A stretch of DNA of 64,000 nt from the NCBI GenBank assembly GCA_964034945.1, contig OZ035960.1, forward strand, positions 74,445,085-74,509,084. Reading direction: 5' to 3'. The position numbers were made by a program, and so were the translations under genes. Shown piece by piece: positions 1 to 9,011 of this stretch; positions within the stretch are counted from its first letter, which is position 1; each line of letters starts with the position of its first letter. This DNA comes from Chrysopilus asiliformis. Taxonomy: Eukaryota; Arthropoda; Insecta; Diptera; Rhagionidae. The notes under the pieces were generated by a model that worked only from the letters and a program-made list of their open reading frames with translations, searched no databases and had not been told where the DNA came from.

Positions 1-211
1 GAAAAGCGAAAAATATAAGGACAAAAATTTTTTTAATTGATATTTGTGCTGTGTGCTGTCGGTTGGGCTGTTTCGAATAAAATGATGCTTGTGTGCATGA
101 TTGAGCGTCTAGTGCAAATAAGCTTTTTGCTGTGATAGCATGATTGCCTGCAAGATTGAACGTGTAGGGGCCGCTTAAAATGAACGATAAAATTATTTTA
201 TTCAACCCTTA

Positions 212-312
212 CCCCACGACTCCATTAGACTTTTTTCAGGATTGGATTTAAATCCAATCACGAAAAAGTCTAATGGAGACTCAAAAAATCTTGCATCATG
301 ATTTAAATCTCC
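212..312. repeat. Short Harbinger-like hairpin repeat, copy 1
   Basis: A ~100 bp segment starts TTA|CCCCACG, as the large element at 316 does. Its core at 220-278 is an almost perfect hairpin: CTCCATTAG pairs with CTAATGGAG and the loop centres on GGATTTAAATCC. An inverted second copy sits at 3318-3413 in the middle of the neighbouring inverted dimer. It is probably a tiny MITE using the same terminal sequence. The family assignment rests on the shared CCCCACG end and the adjacent TTA. Confidence 0.6.
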
Positions 313-451
313 TTACCCCACGACTCCATTAGACTTTTTAGAATCACAATTTTTTCCCCCACTCCATATTTTGGCGAATAAAAAAATCAGCGCGTGGGCA
401 TTTTCAGTCATGATTTTTCATTTTTATTGTGTCTCCATAGCGTGCTGAGAA

Positions 452-1000
452 ATGTCAACGCGGAAACAAAAATTAGCTTTAGTCGCTATTTTTGTTCTGA
501 AAGAACTAAAAAACCTTCAAGAAAAGAGAAAAAAAACGGAATGCTCCAGTGTGCTGGGTCAAGCCGCTCTTGGCCTGCAGATGCGAACACGACTTGGAGG
601 CTCATCTTTTGGAGGCTCATCTTTTGATTGCCTACAAGAATCCGGTGAAGATTTTAAGAACTTCATAAGAATGTCGCTCGAATAATTCGAGTTTTTGCTG
701 AATCTTGTAAGTTAGTGTTCAGCTTTAAACAAATCCCATAATGAAATTATCTTACAGATTGAAAATGATATTTAACAAATGGACACTCAATTACGAGCGC
801 AATTACAGCAAGAGTACGTTTGGCTCTAACTTTAAGGTTCCTAGCTGCTGGTGATTCGTACAGGTCACTCGAATTTTTGTCAAGAGTCCCAAGGAAAACG
901 ATTTGCCGATTTTTGCCGGAAGTCTTAGATGCGTTACAACATCATTACTTACAATATCCATCCATTCACTATCGATATCCATTATTACTAGCCATTACTT
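452..1000 (+). pseudogene. PIF/Harbinger transposase, N-terminal half, broken
   Basis: From the ATG at 452 the frame gives a basic N-terminus (ALVAIFVLKELK, then KRKK) and reaches the Harbinger-like block EDFKNFIRMSLE, followed by an in-frame stop at 683-685 and then FEFLLNLV. A good splice donor (GTAAGT at 707) and acceptor (ACAG at 754-757) suggest a 51-bp intron. The second exon carries the DTQLRA block, then, after a frameshift, RLALTLRFLAAGDSYRS and the helix RVPRKTICRFLPEVLDALQ, typical of Harbinger transposases ahead of the DDE nuclease. The reading is lost after about 1000. It is dead because of the stop, the frameshift and the absence of any catalytic domain. Confidence 0.75.
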
Positions 1001-1130
1001 GCACGTATCTTGCCATGTAAAAAAGGATTATAGTTGTGCAAAGTAAAAAGTGATTTGTCACCTATACATATTATAGAAATATTATTCTCGCTGTTTAAAT
1101 TACAAATCCAATAAAAAAAAAGCAAGTTGT

Positions 1131-1461
1131 CTGTCTCGTAGAGACGGCCAGAAGACGTGGATCCGCCTACAACGATCGCCAATAGATATTTAAGTAAAAA
1201 ATTTTAGTGAAAAGGAAATTAAGGAAACCAATCTGGCAATTATTGAAAATCCGTATGGTGATTTAAGTGAACGGCGAACAGTTGTATCAAAATTCCAGTT
1301 TGAAGTCAAACTTTCTAATCAGATTTTTTAAAATTTATTCCAATCGGAGTTTGATGTATGGGAGTTTTATGTAGAATCATATCCTAAATAACTTTTGTTC
1401 TTGCACTTTTTTGATTAGATGCACAGTTTTTGAGATATTCGGTTGCACCATACGGGTATAA
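1131..1461 (+). repeat. Repeat A, copy 1 (5' extended type, 3' truncated)
   Basis: It starts with a GC-richer module (GTCTGTCTCGTAGAGACGG, then GTGGATCCGCCTACAACG) shared with the copies at 15400-15812 and 21178-21556. It continues with the common body: the ATTATTGAAAATCCGTATGG block, the GGAGTTTTATGTAGAATC block, then CACAGTTTTTGAGATATTCG. It ends at CCATACGGGTATAA. The CAGA/GACG core present in the long copies is missing. Confidence 0.75.
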
Positions 1462-1476
1462 TAATGTTATTTATAA

Positions 1477-2640
1477 TTGGTTTATGATAAGAGAAGTATG
1501 AAATAAATATCATACATACAGTGTTCAAACGCTCCCATTTCTAGTCTTTCGATCAAGTTAGTTATATATATAATGACGAAGGTTTTACATTTTATTACTA
1601 TTTCATCGATTCTACTACTATTTTTCGGCCGATTTACTACGATTTCGAAAATCAAAAGTCACAACCCTGAACAGAACTTTAATGCTGGGAGCGAAATATC
1701 GTTCTCTCAGTAGTAAAATCCATACTTATATGTGTGTGTGCATCATACCCAGCAGCCATCGCTCGAGGCTTTCATTCATTTTTATGCGAGGCTCACAAAC
1801 CGCTTTGAACAAGAAGCGAAAACTTAACCCTTTCACTCGGCGCGTACACAATTGTGTACATCATATTTAACTCGTATTTCTAAGAGAATTAGAAGGGAGA
1901 GGGACAATTATTGACAATTTATGTACAAAAATGAGTACATAATCAAAAAGAGACTTCTAAAAAGATATTTAAATTTTTTAAATTTTGAAATATATTTTGT
2001 TGCTATATATTATTATTGAAAAAAGCAAAAAAAAAAAAATTTGTTGTTTTTTTTTAATAATAATATATATTTTTATATATTATTATTGAAAAAAGCAACA
2101 ACATATGTTTTTTGCTATTAGAAATAAATGCCGAGTGAAAGGGTTAAATAGTAATCATTTTCGTTCCCAAGAACGAGAGTCGGAAACCACAGCAAACGCT
2201 TTTGCCGTTAAGAGCGAAAAGAACGAAATAACATGACATTCAATCACAGAACTATATAACATAGAACAACTGTTACCATGCGCCAACACCATTCCGAAAG
2301 TCTATTTTCATTTGACAGCTTAAGGTTTAAACGAGACGGCTATATTTATTTTCATACGGTTATCTTGCTCTTACTTGAGTCGTTTTGATACACTCAATTG
2401 TATTGAAATGGGACTATTTGAGACAGCAAATCGAGCGATCTATCTATGCATTCAATACAACAGATTCAATACACACAAAGGAGGAGCATAAAAAGAGTAT
2501 AAATGTCAAATCTGTACTGCAAGCAGCAAACACAGCATAGCAGCGGCAGTAAAAATTTTGATTTTGCTTTTTAAAAACATAATTGCACATAGTTTAACAT
2601 AACAAAATACCCTATACAATGCTTTAATGTAGCCCTCATC
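1477..2640 (+). mobile_element. Solo LTR-like repeat G, copy 1
   Basis: It matches 8490-10030 (minus strand) and 21560-22105. Shared landmarks are GATAAGAGAAGTATGAA, TAATGACGAAGGTTTTACAT, CAACCCTGAACAG, the GAACGAGAGTCGGAAACC block, and a promoter-like GAGTATAAATG followed by a GCAGCAAACACAGC stretch. The TATA-like box and R-like tail suggest an LTR. In copy 3 it lies immediately upstream of Ty3/Gypsy pol sequence, which supports this. This copy has a piggyBac MITE at 1828-2143 and about 225 bp near 2241-2466 that copy 3 lacks. The ends are not fixed. Confidence 0.6.
1828..2143. mobile_element. piggyBac-type MITE with TTAA target
   Basis: The terminal inverted repeats are CCCTTTCACTCGGC and its complement. 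TTAA flanks both ends (1824-1827 and 2144-2147). The insertion is proven by two empty sites in the same window: the LTR copies at about 21826 and about 8752 read ACTTAAATAG across the site with a single TTAA. There is no transposase; the interior is A/T-rich with long T and A runs. Confidence 0.9.
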
Positions 2641-2789
2641 TTATAACACAGGTTTTGTTCAGATATCACCACAAACTATCGAGTTTCATCGATTGCAAAT
2701 TTGTTATCATGGCAGCAAGCCGATTTTCTAATTTGTACCCCCATTACCAAAATCCAAGACGTATCCACGTCAAAAAATTGAAAAAATGA

Positions 2790-3117
2790 ATGAATAAATA
2801 TTTTTATTTTTGCAAAACGTACAGCTACATAAAACACATAAAACACGTTTGGCTCGTAGATGTCTTCTGTTGCAGCTCCTGATTTCATGCTGTCCGCTAC
2901 TTTTTTGTGTTCAGCAACATAAGCTCCGCGCAGAGACTTCAGCTTTTTCTTTATAATTTCATTTGAAGATTTCATTTCGGCTTCTATAATATCAAGCGCC
3001 TTTTGCTTCATATCCGTCCTTTTATAAATATCAATTTGGGTATTCCACAGACATTGATGGGTCAGGTATAAATCGATCAACTTCAGCAACTTCACAGCGT
3101 GTAAATTTCTTTCCCAT
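2790..3117 (-). pseudogene. MADF (Myb/SANT-like) protein, left arm, frameshifted
   Basis: Minus-strand reading from the ATG at 3117-3115 gives MGKKFTRCE, then a 1-bp difference from the right-arm copy shifts the frame. The next frame carries LKLIDLYLTHQCLWNTQIDIYKR, the KALDIIEAEMKSS helix, KKLKSLRGAYVAE and YEPNVFYVFYVAV. This matches the MADF layout: LI..., LW..., a helix with IA/IEAE, K..LR..Y, and a W/F-rich tail. In Harbinger transposons such Myb-like proteins recruit the transposase to the element ends. The mate at 3589 is open, so this copy decayed after the duplication. Confidence 0.75.
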
Positions 3118-3317
3118 CTAAAACACTTTTTTTTTGAAAAATAATTTATCCTTAAATATATTTGGAATAATACAAACCTTCAATAACACAAAAAACCTAA
3201 ACCGCAAAAATTGCACAAGGAGGGCAGCCAACTAGAAATCAGCCAATTTGACTGAACAAATGTCAAAAAAAAAAATCCTACTTTTCAGCAGCCGAAAAAA
3301 TCACGACAGTACGGAGA

Positions 3318-3416
3318 TTTAAATCATGATGCAAGATTTTTTGAGTCTCCATTAGATTTTTTCGTGATTGGATTTAAATACAATCCTGAAAAAACTCTAG
3401 TGGAACCGTGGGGTTA
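3318..3416. repeat. Short Harbinger-like hairpin repeat, copy 2
   Basis: Inverted copy of 212-312, with a few substitutions, placed exactly between the two arms of the Harbinger dimer. It ends CGTGGGG|TTA. The flanking arm sequences read GACAGTAC on the left and TTACTGTC on the right, so the hairpin sits at the axis of symmetry. Confidence 0.6.
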
Positions 3417-3588
3417 CTGTCATGATTTTTTCGGCTACTGAAAAGTAGGATTTTTTTTTGACATTTGTTCAGTCAAATTGGCTGATTTCTAGTTGGCTGC
3501 CCTCCTTGTGCAATTTTTGCGGTTTAAGGTTTGTATTATTCCAAATATATTTAAGGATCAATTATTTTTCAAAAAAAAAGTGTTTTAG

Positions 3589-3927
3589 ATGGGAAAGAAA
3601 TTTACACGCTGTGAGTTGTTGAAGTTAATCGATTTATACCTGACCCATGAATGTCTGTGGAATACCCAAATTGATATTTATAAAAGGATGGATATGAAGC
3701 AAAAGTCGCTTGATATTATAGCCGCCGAAATAAAATCTTCAAATGAAATTATAAAGAAAAAGCTGAAGTCTCTGCGCGGAGCTTATGTTGCTGAACACAA
3801 AAAAGTAGCGGACAGCATGAAATCAAGAGCTGCAACAGAAGACATCTACGAGCCAAACGTGTTTTATGTGTTTTATGTAGCTGTACGTTTTGCAAAAATA
3901 AAAATATTTATTTATTCATTTTTTTAA
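3589..3927 (+). CDS. MADF (Myb/SANT-like) DNA-binding protein of Harbinger element
   Basis: A 112-residue open frame starting ATGGGAAAGAAATTTACACG. A single MADF domain fills residues 9-95: LLKLIDLYLTHECLWNTQ, then the DIIAAEIKSSNEIIKKKLK helix, then LRGAYVAEHKK, then YEPNVFYVFYVAVRF. The tail (AKIKIFIYSFF) runs into A/T-rich DNA, so the C-terminus is either truncated or simply short. In PIF/Harbinger elements the Myb-like partner binds the element and helps import the transposase. The partner transposase is defective in both arms, so any function would be as a free DNA-binding protein or a source of repressor. Whether it is expressed is unknown. Confidence 0.7.
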   Translation: MGKKFTRCELLKLIDLYLTHECLWNTQIDIYKRMDMKQKSLDIIAAEIKSSNEIIKKKLKSLRGAYVAEHKKVADSMKSRAATEDIYEPNVFYVFYVAVRFAKIKIFIYSFF

Positions 3928-4383
3928 TTTTTTTTATTGGATTTGTAATTTAATCAGCGAGAATAATATTTCCATAATATGTATAGGTGACAAATCACTT
4001 TTTACTTTGCACAACTATAATCCTTTTTTACATGGCAAGATACGTGCAGATGTATTCATTCAAGTAATGGCTAGTAATAAGTTTTAAGAGACGCGAAATT
4101 CTTCAGTGCATGTTCATCTTCAAATTATTGCAAAATGAAGTTGATGCTCCTAATTTGTTGCTAGAATTAGACATTAACAATAAACCGAGGAATACAAGAA
4201 ACTTTAATTTCTTTTACGTTAAATTCGCAAGGACATCCTATGGGAAAAACGCACCGTTGTCGTTAATGTGTCATGTGTTTAACAAATATTTCAATTTCAT
4301 TGATTTCAACTGCTCGTCAAGTGCATTAAAGAATCAATTGCTCTTACAATGATTATATATATTTTGTTTAACGATTAAAATGT

Positions 4384-4752
4384 CTATGAGGTTGCTCTGT
4401 AATGACTATATATAAATAAATAAATAATGGATATCGATAGTGAATGGATGGATATTGTATGTAATGATGTTGTAACGCATCTAAGACTTCCGGCAAAAAT
4501 CGGCAAATCGTTTTCCTTGGGACTCTTGACGAAAATTGGAGTGACCTTAAAATCTTCACCGGATTCTTGTAGGCAATCAAAAGATGAGCCTCCAAAAGAT
4601 GAGCCTCCAAGTCGTGTTCGGATCTGCAGGCCAAGAGCGGCTTGACCCAGCACACTGGAGCATTCCGTTTTTTTTCTCTTTTCTTGAAGGTTTTTTAGTT
4701 CTTTCAGAACAAAAATAGCGACTAAAGCTAATTTTTGTTTCCGCGTTGACAT
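4384..4752 (-). pseudogene. PIF/Harbinger transposase N-terminal part, right arm, deleted
   Basis: Inverted counterpart of 452-1000. The frame begins MSTRKQKLALVAIFVL and runs to QESGEDFK, then jumps to sequence equivalent to positions ~870 onward in the left arm, so about 210 bp (including the putative intron) were lost and the downstream helix is read out of frame. In another frame of the same stretch SRVPRKTICRFLPEVLDALQ is still visible. No catalytic domain. The deletion shows that the two arms have diverged since duplication. Confidence 0.7.
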
Positions 4753-5093
4753 TTCTCAGCACGCTATGGAGACACAATAAAAATGAAAAATCATGACTGA
4801 AAATGCCCACGCGCTGATTTTGTTATTCGCCAAAATATGGAGTGGGGGAAAAATCATGATTCTAAAAAGTCTAATGGAGTCGTGGGGTTACAGAATACGA
4901 ATTTTTGTAAAATTTTATTTTCATTTTATGAAAAGAAAATTTTATCATCATAACATAACATAAAATGCAATTTTATGGGAAATTACAGAATACGGCCCAT
5001 TGTATTGTTATATTATTTATATTATAATATTTATATTGTATTGTTGTACAATACAAGATGTCGAGTAGCAGATTCACGAGCTTACAAAGTGGT

Positions 5094-5260
5094 CTATATT
5101 CTCAGTCGATTTTTGCAAATTATATTTTCCCATTGTATTTCTACGAATAAACCAATTTTTATGATTTTTAAACAAACCAGCCATACATTTTCTATTGGAA
5201 TTACATCTGGGCACTGAGTGCCCAAGTACACGATAAATAGAAGTTTTATAGTACACGGGT
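5094..5260 (-). pseudogene. Tc1-like transposase fragment
   Basis: On the minus strand the peptide PDVIPIENVW followed by a K-rich stretch matches the C-terminal signature PDLNPIENVW of Tc1-family transposases, which carries the third acidic residue (E of IEN). Frame changes before and after this block leave only about 50 residues. No inverted repeats were recognised. A small dead remnant. Confidence 0.55.
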
Positions 5261-5469
5261 CCAGGGTTAACGAACTGGCAGTCAGTGCATTTACACGAGA
5301 CTGTGTCAGCGACTGTGTCAGCTCTACAGACGGGTGTAAGGGCCGGGTAACATTACAGAGTACACAGCCAGAAATTTTTTTTTGAAGTGAAAACTTCTTT
5401 AGCGGCGTTGTGAGTGATTTCAAACTCGATGAAACGACAGTAAAAAGAGATAGGATATTTTAGCCTACG

Positions 5470-5625
5470 AGAAAAAGAGATAGAATACAGATGGGTGCCA
5501 GTCAATTTATCGTAAACAAGATTGATGGGAAGGGGAAGAGGGCGGGTTACGGGAAGGGAAAGGGGAGAAGGGAGAAGTGATAGGAGGGAGGAAGCGGAGA
5601 GAGGAGGCGATAAATTATGTTTCGT
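5470..5625. repeat. Purine-rich (G/A) tract
   Basis: Mostly G and A from about 5525 to 5615 (runs such as GGGAAGGGGAAGAGGG), following GGGTGCCAGTCAATTTATCG. A similar phrase, GGGTGCCGGTCAATTTATG, precedes another G-rich tract at 10040-10090, so this is a dispersed repeat and not a unique site. Confidence 0.5.
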
Positions 5626-5647
5626 CATAAATTGCAATATATACATA

Positions 5648-7017
5648 TCTACTCGTATATAAATAAAAATGGATGTTTTATTGTTTGTCTGTCTGCCTGA
5701 GATTACAAAACTCAAAAACTACTGGACCGATTTTTATGCGGTTTTTTGCAAAATAATCTGTGTTGCCAGGAGCAGGTTTTTAGCTATGTAGATTTTCAAA
5801 ATTCGAAAAGGAAGGTCCTGTAAGGATAATGAAAATATCCTTTTTCCCATTTTTCCCCGGAAAAATTTGCATTTTAGGGTTTTTGGGGTCGCTGATCACG
5901 AATCCGGTATTAGATTTTCAAAATTCGAAACGGAAGGTCCTGTAAGGATAATGAAAATATCCTTTTTCCCACTTTTCCCCCGAAAAATTTGCACTATAGG
6001 GTTTTTGGGGTCACTGATCACGAATCCGATATTAGATTTTCAAAATTCGAAACAGAAGGTCCTGTAAGGATAATGAAAATATCCTTTTTCCCACTTTTCC
6101 CCCGAAAAATTTGCACTATAGGGTTTTTGGGGTCACTGATCACGAATCCGGTATTAGATTTTCAAAATTCGAAACGGAAGGTCCTGTAAGGATAATGAAA
6201 ATATCCTTTTTCCCACTTTTCCCCCGAAAAATTTGCACTATAGGGTTTTTGGGGTCACTGATCACGAATCCGATATTAGATTTTCAAAATTCGAAACGGA
6301 AGGTCCTGTAAGGATAATGAAAATATCCTTTTTCCCATTTTTCCCTGGAAAAATAGGCACTATGGGGTTTTTGGGGTCGCTGATCACGAATCCAGTATTA
6401 GATTTTCAAAATTCGAAACGGAAGGTCCTGTAAGGATAAGGAAAATATCCTTTTTCCCATTTTGCCCCGGAAAAAATTGCATTTTAGGGTTTTTGGGGTC
6501 GCTGATCACGAATCCGGTATTAGATTTTCAAAATTCGAAACGGAAGGTCCTGTAAGGATAATGAAAATATCCTTTTTCCCACTTTTCCCCCGAAAAATTT
6601 GCACTATAGGGTTTTTGGGGTCACTGATCACGAATCCGATATTAGATTTTCAAAATTCGAAACGGAAGGTCCTGTAAGGATAATGAAAATATCCTTTTTC
6701 CCATTTTTCCCTGGAAAAATAGGCACTATGGGGTTTTTGGGGTCGCTGATCACGAATCCAGTATTAGATTTTCAAAATTCGAAACGGAAGGTCCTGTAAG
6801 GATAATGAAAATATCCTTTTTCCCACTTTTCCCCCGAAAAATTTGCACTATAGGGTTTTTGGGGTCACTGATCACGAATCCGATATTAGATTTTCAAAAT
6901 TCGAAACGGAAGGTCCTGTAAGGATAATGAAAATATCCTTTTTCCCATTTTCCCCGGAAAAATTTGCATTTTAGGGTTTTTGGGGTCGCTGATCACGAAT
7001 CCGGTATTAGATTTTCA
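5648..7017 (+). mobile_element. Helitron-like element, 5' part, 3' end missing
   Basis: The start A|TC followed by a TATAAATAAAAATGGATG head, then ACAAAACTCAAAAACTACTGG and the ACCGATTTTTATGCGG block, is the mirror of the 5' end at 15031 of the complete element 12389-15031. The body is the same minisatellite. The sequence leaves the repeat at about 7017 without the CTAG 3' end, so the right side is lost. There is no Rep/helicase gene. Confidence 0.6.
5790..7017 (+). repeat. 122-bp minisatellite, 10 units
   Basis: Landmark GGGTTTTTGGGGTC recurs at 122-bp steps (near 5878, 6000, 6122 and so on to about 6976). Each unit contains GATCACGAATCC, then TTTTCAAAATTCGAAA, then GGTCCTGTAAGGATAATG. Unit variants alternate: CGCTG...CCGGT, CACTG...CCGAT and CGCTG...CCAGT. 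The blocks 6233-6477 and 6599-6843 are near-identical, pointing to multi-unit duplication. The 66-codon open frames here are by-products of the repeat. Confidence 0.9.
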
Positions 7018-7226
7018 ATAAAAATATAATATGACTTTTGAACTTGGTACCAATATTATAATAAATAAACGCTATAACTATCCCACACCTGATACCGCAT
7101 TCGTCTCATTCTCTCGCTGTTTAGTTTTCCTAAGGTTTCACTTCTACCGCGTGTGCACTGCACACACATGTTTTTTTTTGCAATAAAGCTCTAATCGACT
7201 CAAGAGTGCTCAGAAAATGTTTCTTA

Positions 7227-7661
7227 CACCGCGTCTTGATTTGGGATTTTTCATCGCAGAGATTTTTGATTGACCAATCAGAGCTCGAGTTGACGGCGAG
7301 AAAAAATCCCAGAGATAAATTTCTTGAAATCTTGCAATTGCAAAATTTCTTGGAATTTCTCAATTCAATATGGCGGAATCCAAATTCTCCCGACAAGTAG
7401 TTGCGAAAATAACTAATTTTTACAAACAATACGATACAAAAAGCTTTGGAAGAGAAAGAGGTTTTTCTTTTCGTCTGTTCTTCTGTTTCAGCCTTTTGAA
7501 TTTCACGTATTGCATTAATTGCGAGAGCGGCGACTATGTGTTTTCTTTTCATCGGCATTTTGGGCACTAAAATTTCAAGAGATTTTCGGCCCAGCTGTCA
7601 AAAAAAACTCATTGCGGTGAGATATTTCTTGGGATGAAAAATTGTTAATCAAGACGCGGTG
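7227..7661. mobile_element. PIF/Harbinger-type MITE
   Basis: 15-bp terminal inverted repeats CACCGCGTCTTGATT and AATCAAGACGCGGTG, flanked by TTA at 7224-7226 and 7662-7664. Length 435 bp. The minus strand opens MPKMPMKRKHIVAALAIN, then AIREIQKAE, which resembles the basic N-terminus of the Harbinger transposase at 452 (ALVAIFVLKELK...KRKK). It is probably an internally deleted autonomous element. Confidence 0.8.
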
Positions 7662-7767
7662 TTAGGGAAATTAAGAGGTCGAAATTTTTCATGAATACAA
7701 GACTTTATTATAGGTACTACGTATAAGAAATTAAATATTCGTTGTGAAAAATTCTTTGGTAAACGTA

Positions 7768-8384
7768 CAGTGAGTGTAAAAAGTCAGCGTACAGTGACGA
7801 TTTTTGAATAAAATACTAAATATAGCAAACACTGTATTTATTTTTCAAATTCTGGTTACAAGATTTTGTTGCCTGGACAATTCTTTACAGTTCTGTAAAA
7901 AAAATAATTAAAAAAATAATGATTTATTACTTAAATTTATTACTTTAACTAAAAATATGCTTTTTTAAGAGCGCAAAAAGTCACCGTACAGCTATTAAAA
8001 CAACCAATAAATATGGGCTAATTTACCGTTAGTATTTGGTTCGGTATCCATTAGATCGAATTACTGCTTGAAGTTGCCTGTCAAGCAGTAATTCGATCTA
8101 ATGGATACCCAACCAAATACTAACGGTAAATTAGCCCATATTTATTGGTTGTTTTAATAGCTGTACGGTGACTTTTTGCGCTCTTAAAAAAGCATATTTT
8201 TAGTTAAAGTAATAAATTTAAGTAATAAATCATTATTTTTTTAATTATTTTTTTTACAGATCTGTAAAGAATTGTCCAGGCAACAAAATCTTGTAACCAG
8301 AATTTGAAAAATAAATACAGTGTTTGCTATATTTAGTATTTTATTCAAAAATCGTCACTGTACGCTGACTTTTTACACTCACTG
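7768..8384. mobile_element. Palindromic Tc1/mariner-type MITE
   Basis: CAGTGAGTGTAAAAAGTCAG at the left and its complement at the right are flanked by TA (7766-7767 and 8385-8386). The two halves are near-perfect inverted copies of about 300 bp meeting at about 8076 around GAAGTTGCCTG. There is no open frame of note. TA duplication and the CAGTG terminus fit Tc1/mariner. Confidence 0.85.
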
Positions 8385-9011
8385 TATGTTTGAAAAAACG
8401 TCAAATGTAGTAAAAGGGCAATACAATTTGTGATTAGTCAAAAATTGTTTTTAAAAAAATAGTGAGGAAACTTCTTTCAAATTTTCCGGCCTACATTAAA
8501 GCATTGTTTAGGGTATTTTGTTATGTTAAACTATGTTCAATTATCTTTTTAAGAATCAAAATCTAAATTTTCACTGCCACTGTTATGCTGCTTGTAGTAC
8601 AGATTTCACATTTATACTCTTTTTATGCTGCTCCTTTGTGTGTATTGAATCTGAATGTCATGTTATTTCGTTCTTTTCGCTCTTAACGGCAAAAGCGTTT
8701 GCTGTGGTTTCCGACTCTCGTTCTTGGGAACGAAAATGATTTCTATTTAAGTTTTCGCTTCTTGTTCGAAGCGGTTTGTGGGTCTCGCATAAAAATGAAT
8801 GAAATCCTCGAGCGATTGCTTTTGGTATGATGCACACACACATATAAGTATGCATTTTACTAGGGAGAGAACGATTTTTCGCTCCCAGCATTATAGTTGC
8901 GTTCAGGGTTGTGAGATTTTTGATCTTCGAAATCGTAGTAAATCGGCCGAAAAATAGTAATAGAATCGATGAAATAGTAGTAAATTTATGTAAAACCTTC
9001 GTCATTATATA

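Larger units (their letters stand above)
1117..2766 (+). mobile_element. Composite block inserted in the Harbinger left arm
   Basis: This block interrupts the left arm. The uninterrupted counterpart is the right arm near 3917-3945, where the run of T's joins directly to the sequence beside CAAATCC. Inside the block, in order, are repeat A (1131-1461), a Ty3/Gypsy-type LTR (about 1477-2640) and a ~120 bp stub that also follows the LTR copy at 22110-22250. The exact ends are blurred by A/T runs. Confidence 0.6.
316..4887. mobile_element. PIF/Harbinger element as an inverted dimer
   Basis: The termini are inverted copies of CCCCACGACTCCATTAGAC and are flanked by TTA at 313-315 and 4888-4890, the 3-bp target duplication typical of PIF/Harbinger. 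Each arm carries the 5' part of a Harbinger transposase pointing inward (452 plus strand; 4752 minus strand) and a MADF (Myb/SANT-like) gene pointing outward from the centre (3117 minus; 3589 plus). Autonomous Harbingers carry exactly this pair of genes. The centre (3318-3416) holds a short hairpin repeat. The left arm is longer because 1117-2766 was inserted into it; the right arm shows the empty site near 3917-3945. No DDE half of the transposase is present, so the element is non-autonomous. Confidence 0.8.

Noticed and set aside
5353..5715. 120-codon open frame on the minus strand
   Set aside because: Ser/Leu/Pro-rich reading of the purine tract and Helitron-like head; low complexity.
5867..6799. 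Series of 66-71 codon open frames
   Set aside because: They are the same reading of a 122-bp minisatellite; overlapping, stepwise and without start context, so not genes.
7130..7567. Whole 145-codon minus-strand frame as a gene
   Set aside because: Only the first ~30 residues resemble a Harbinger N-terminus, and the frame runs beyond the MITE boundary at 7227.
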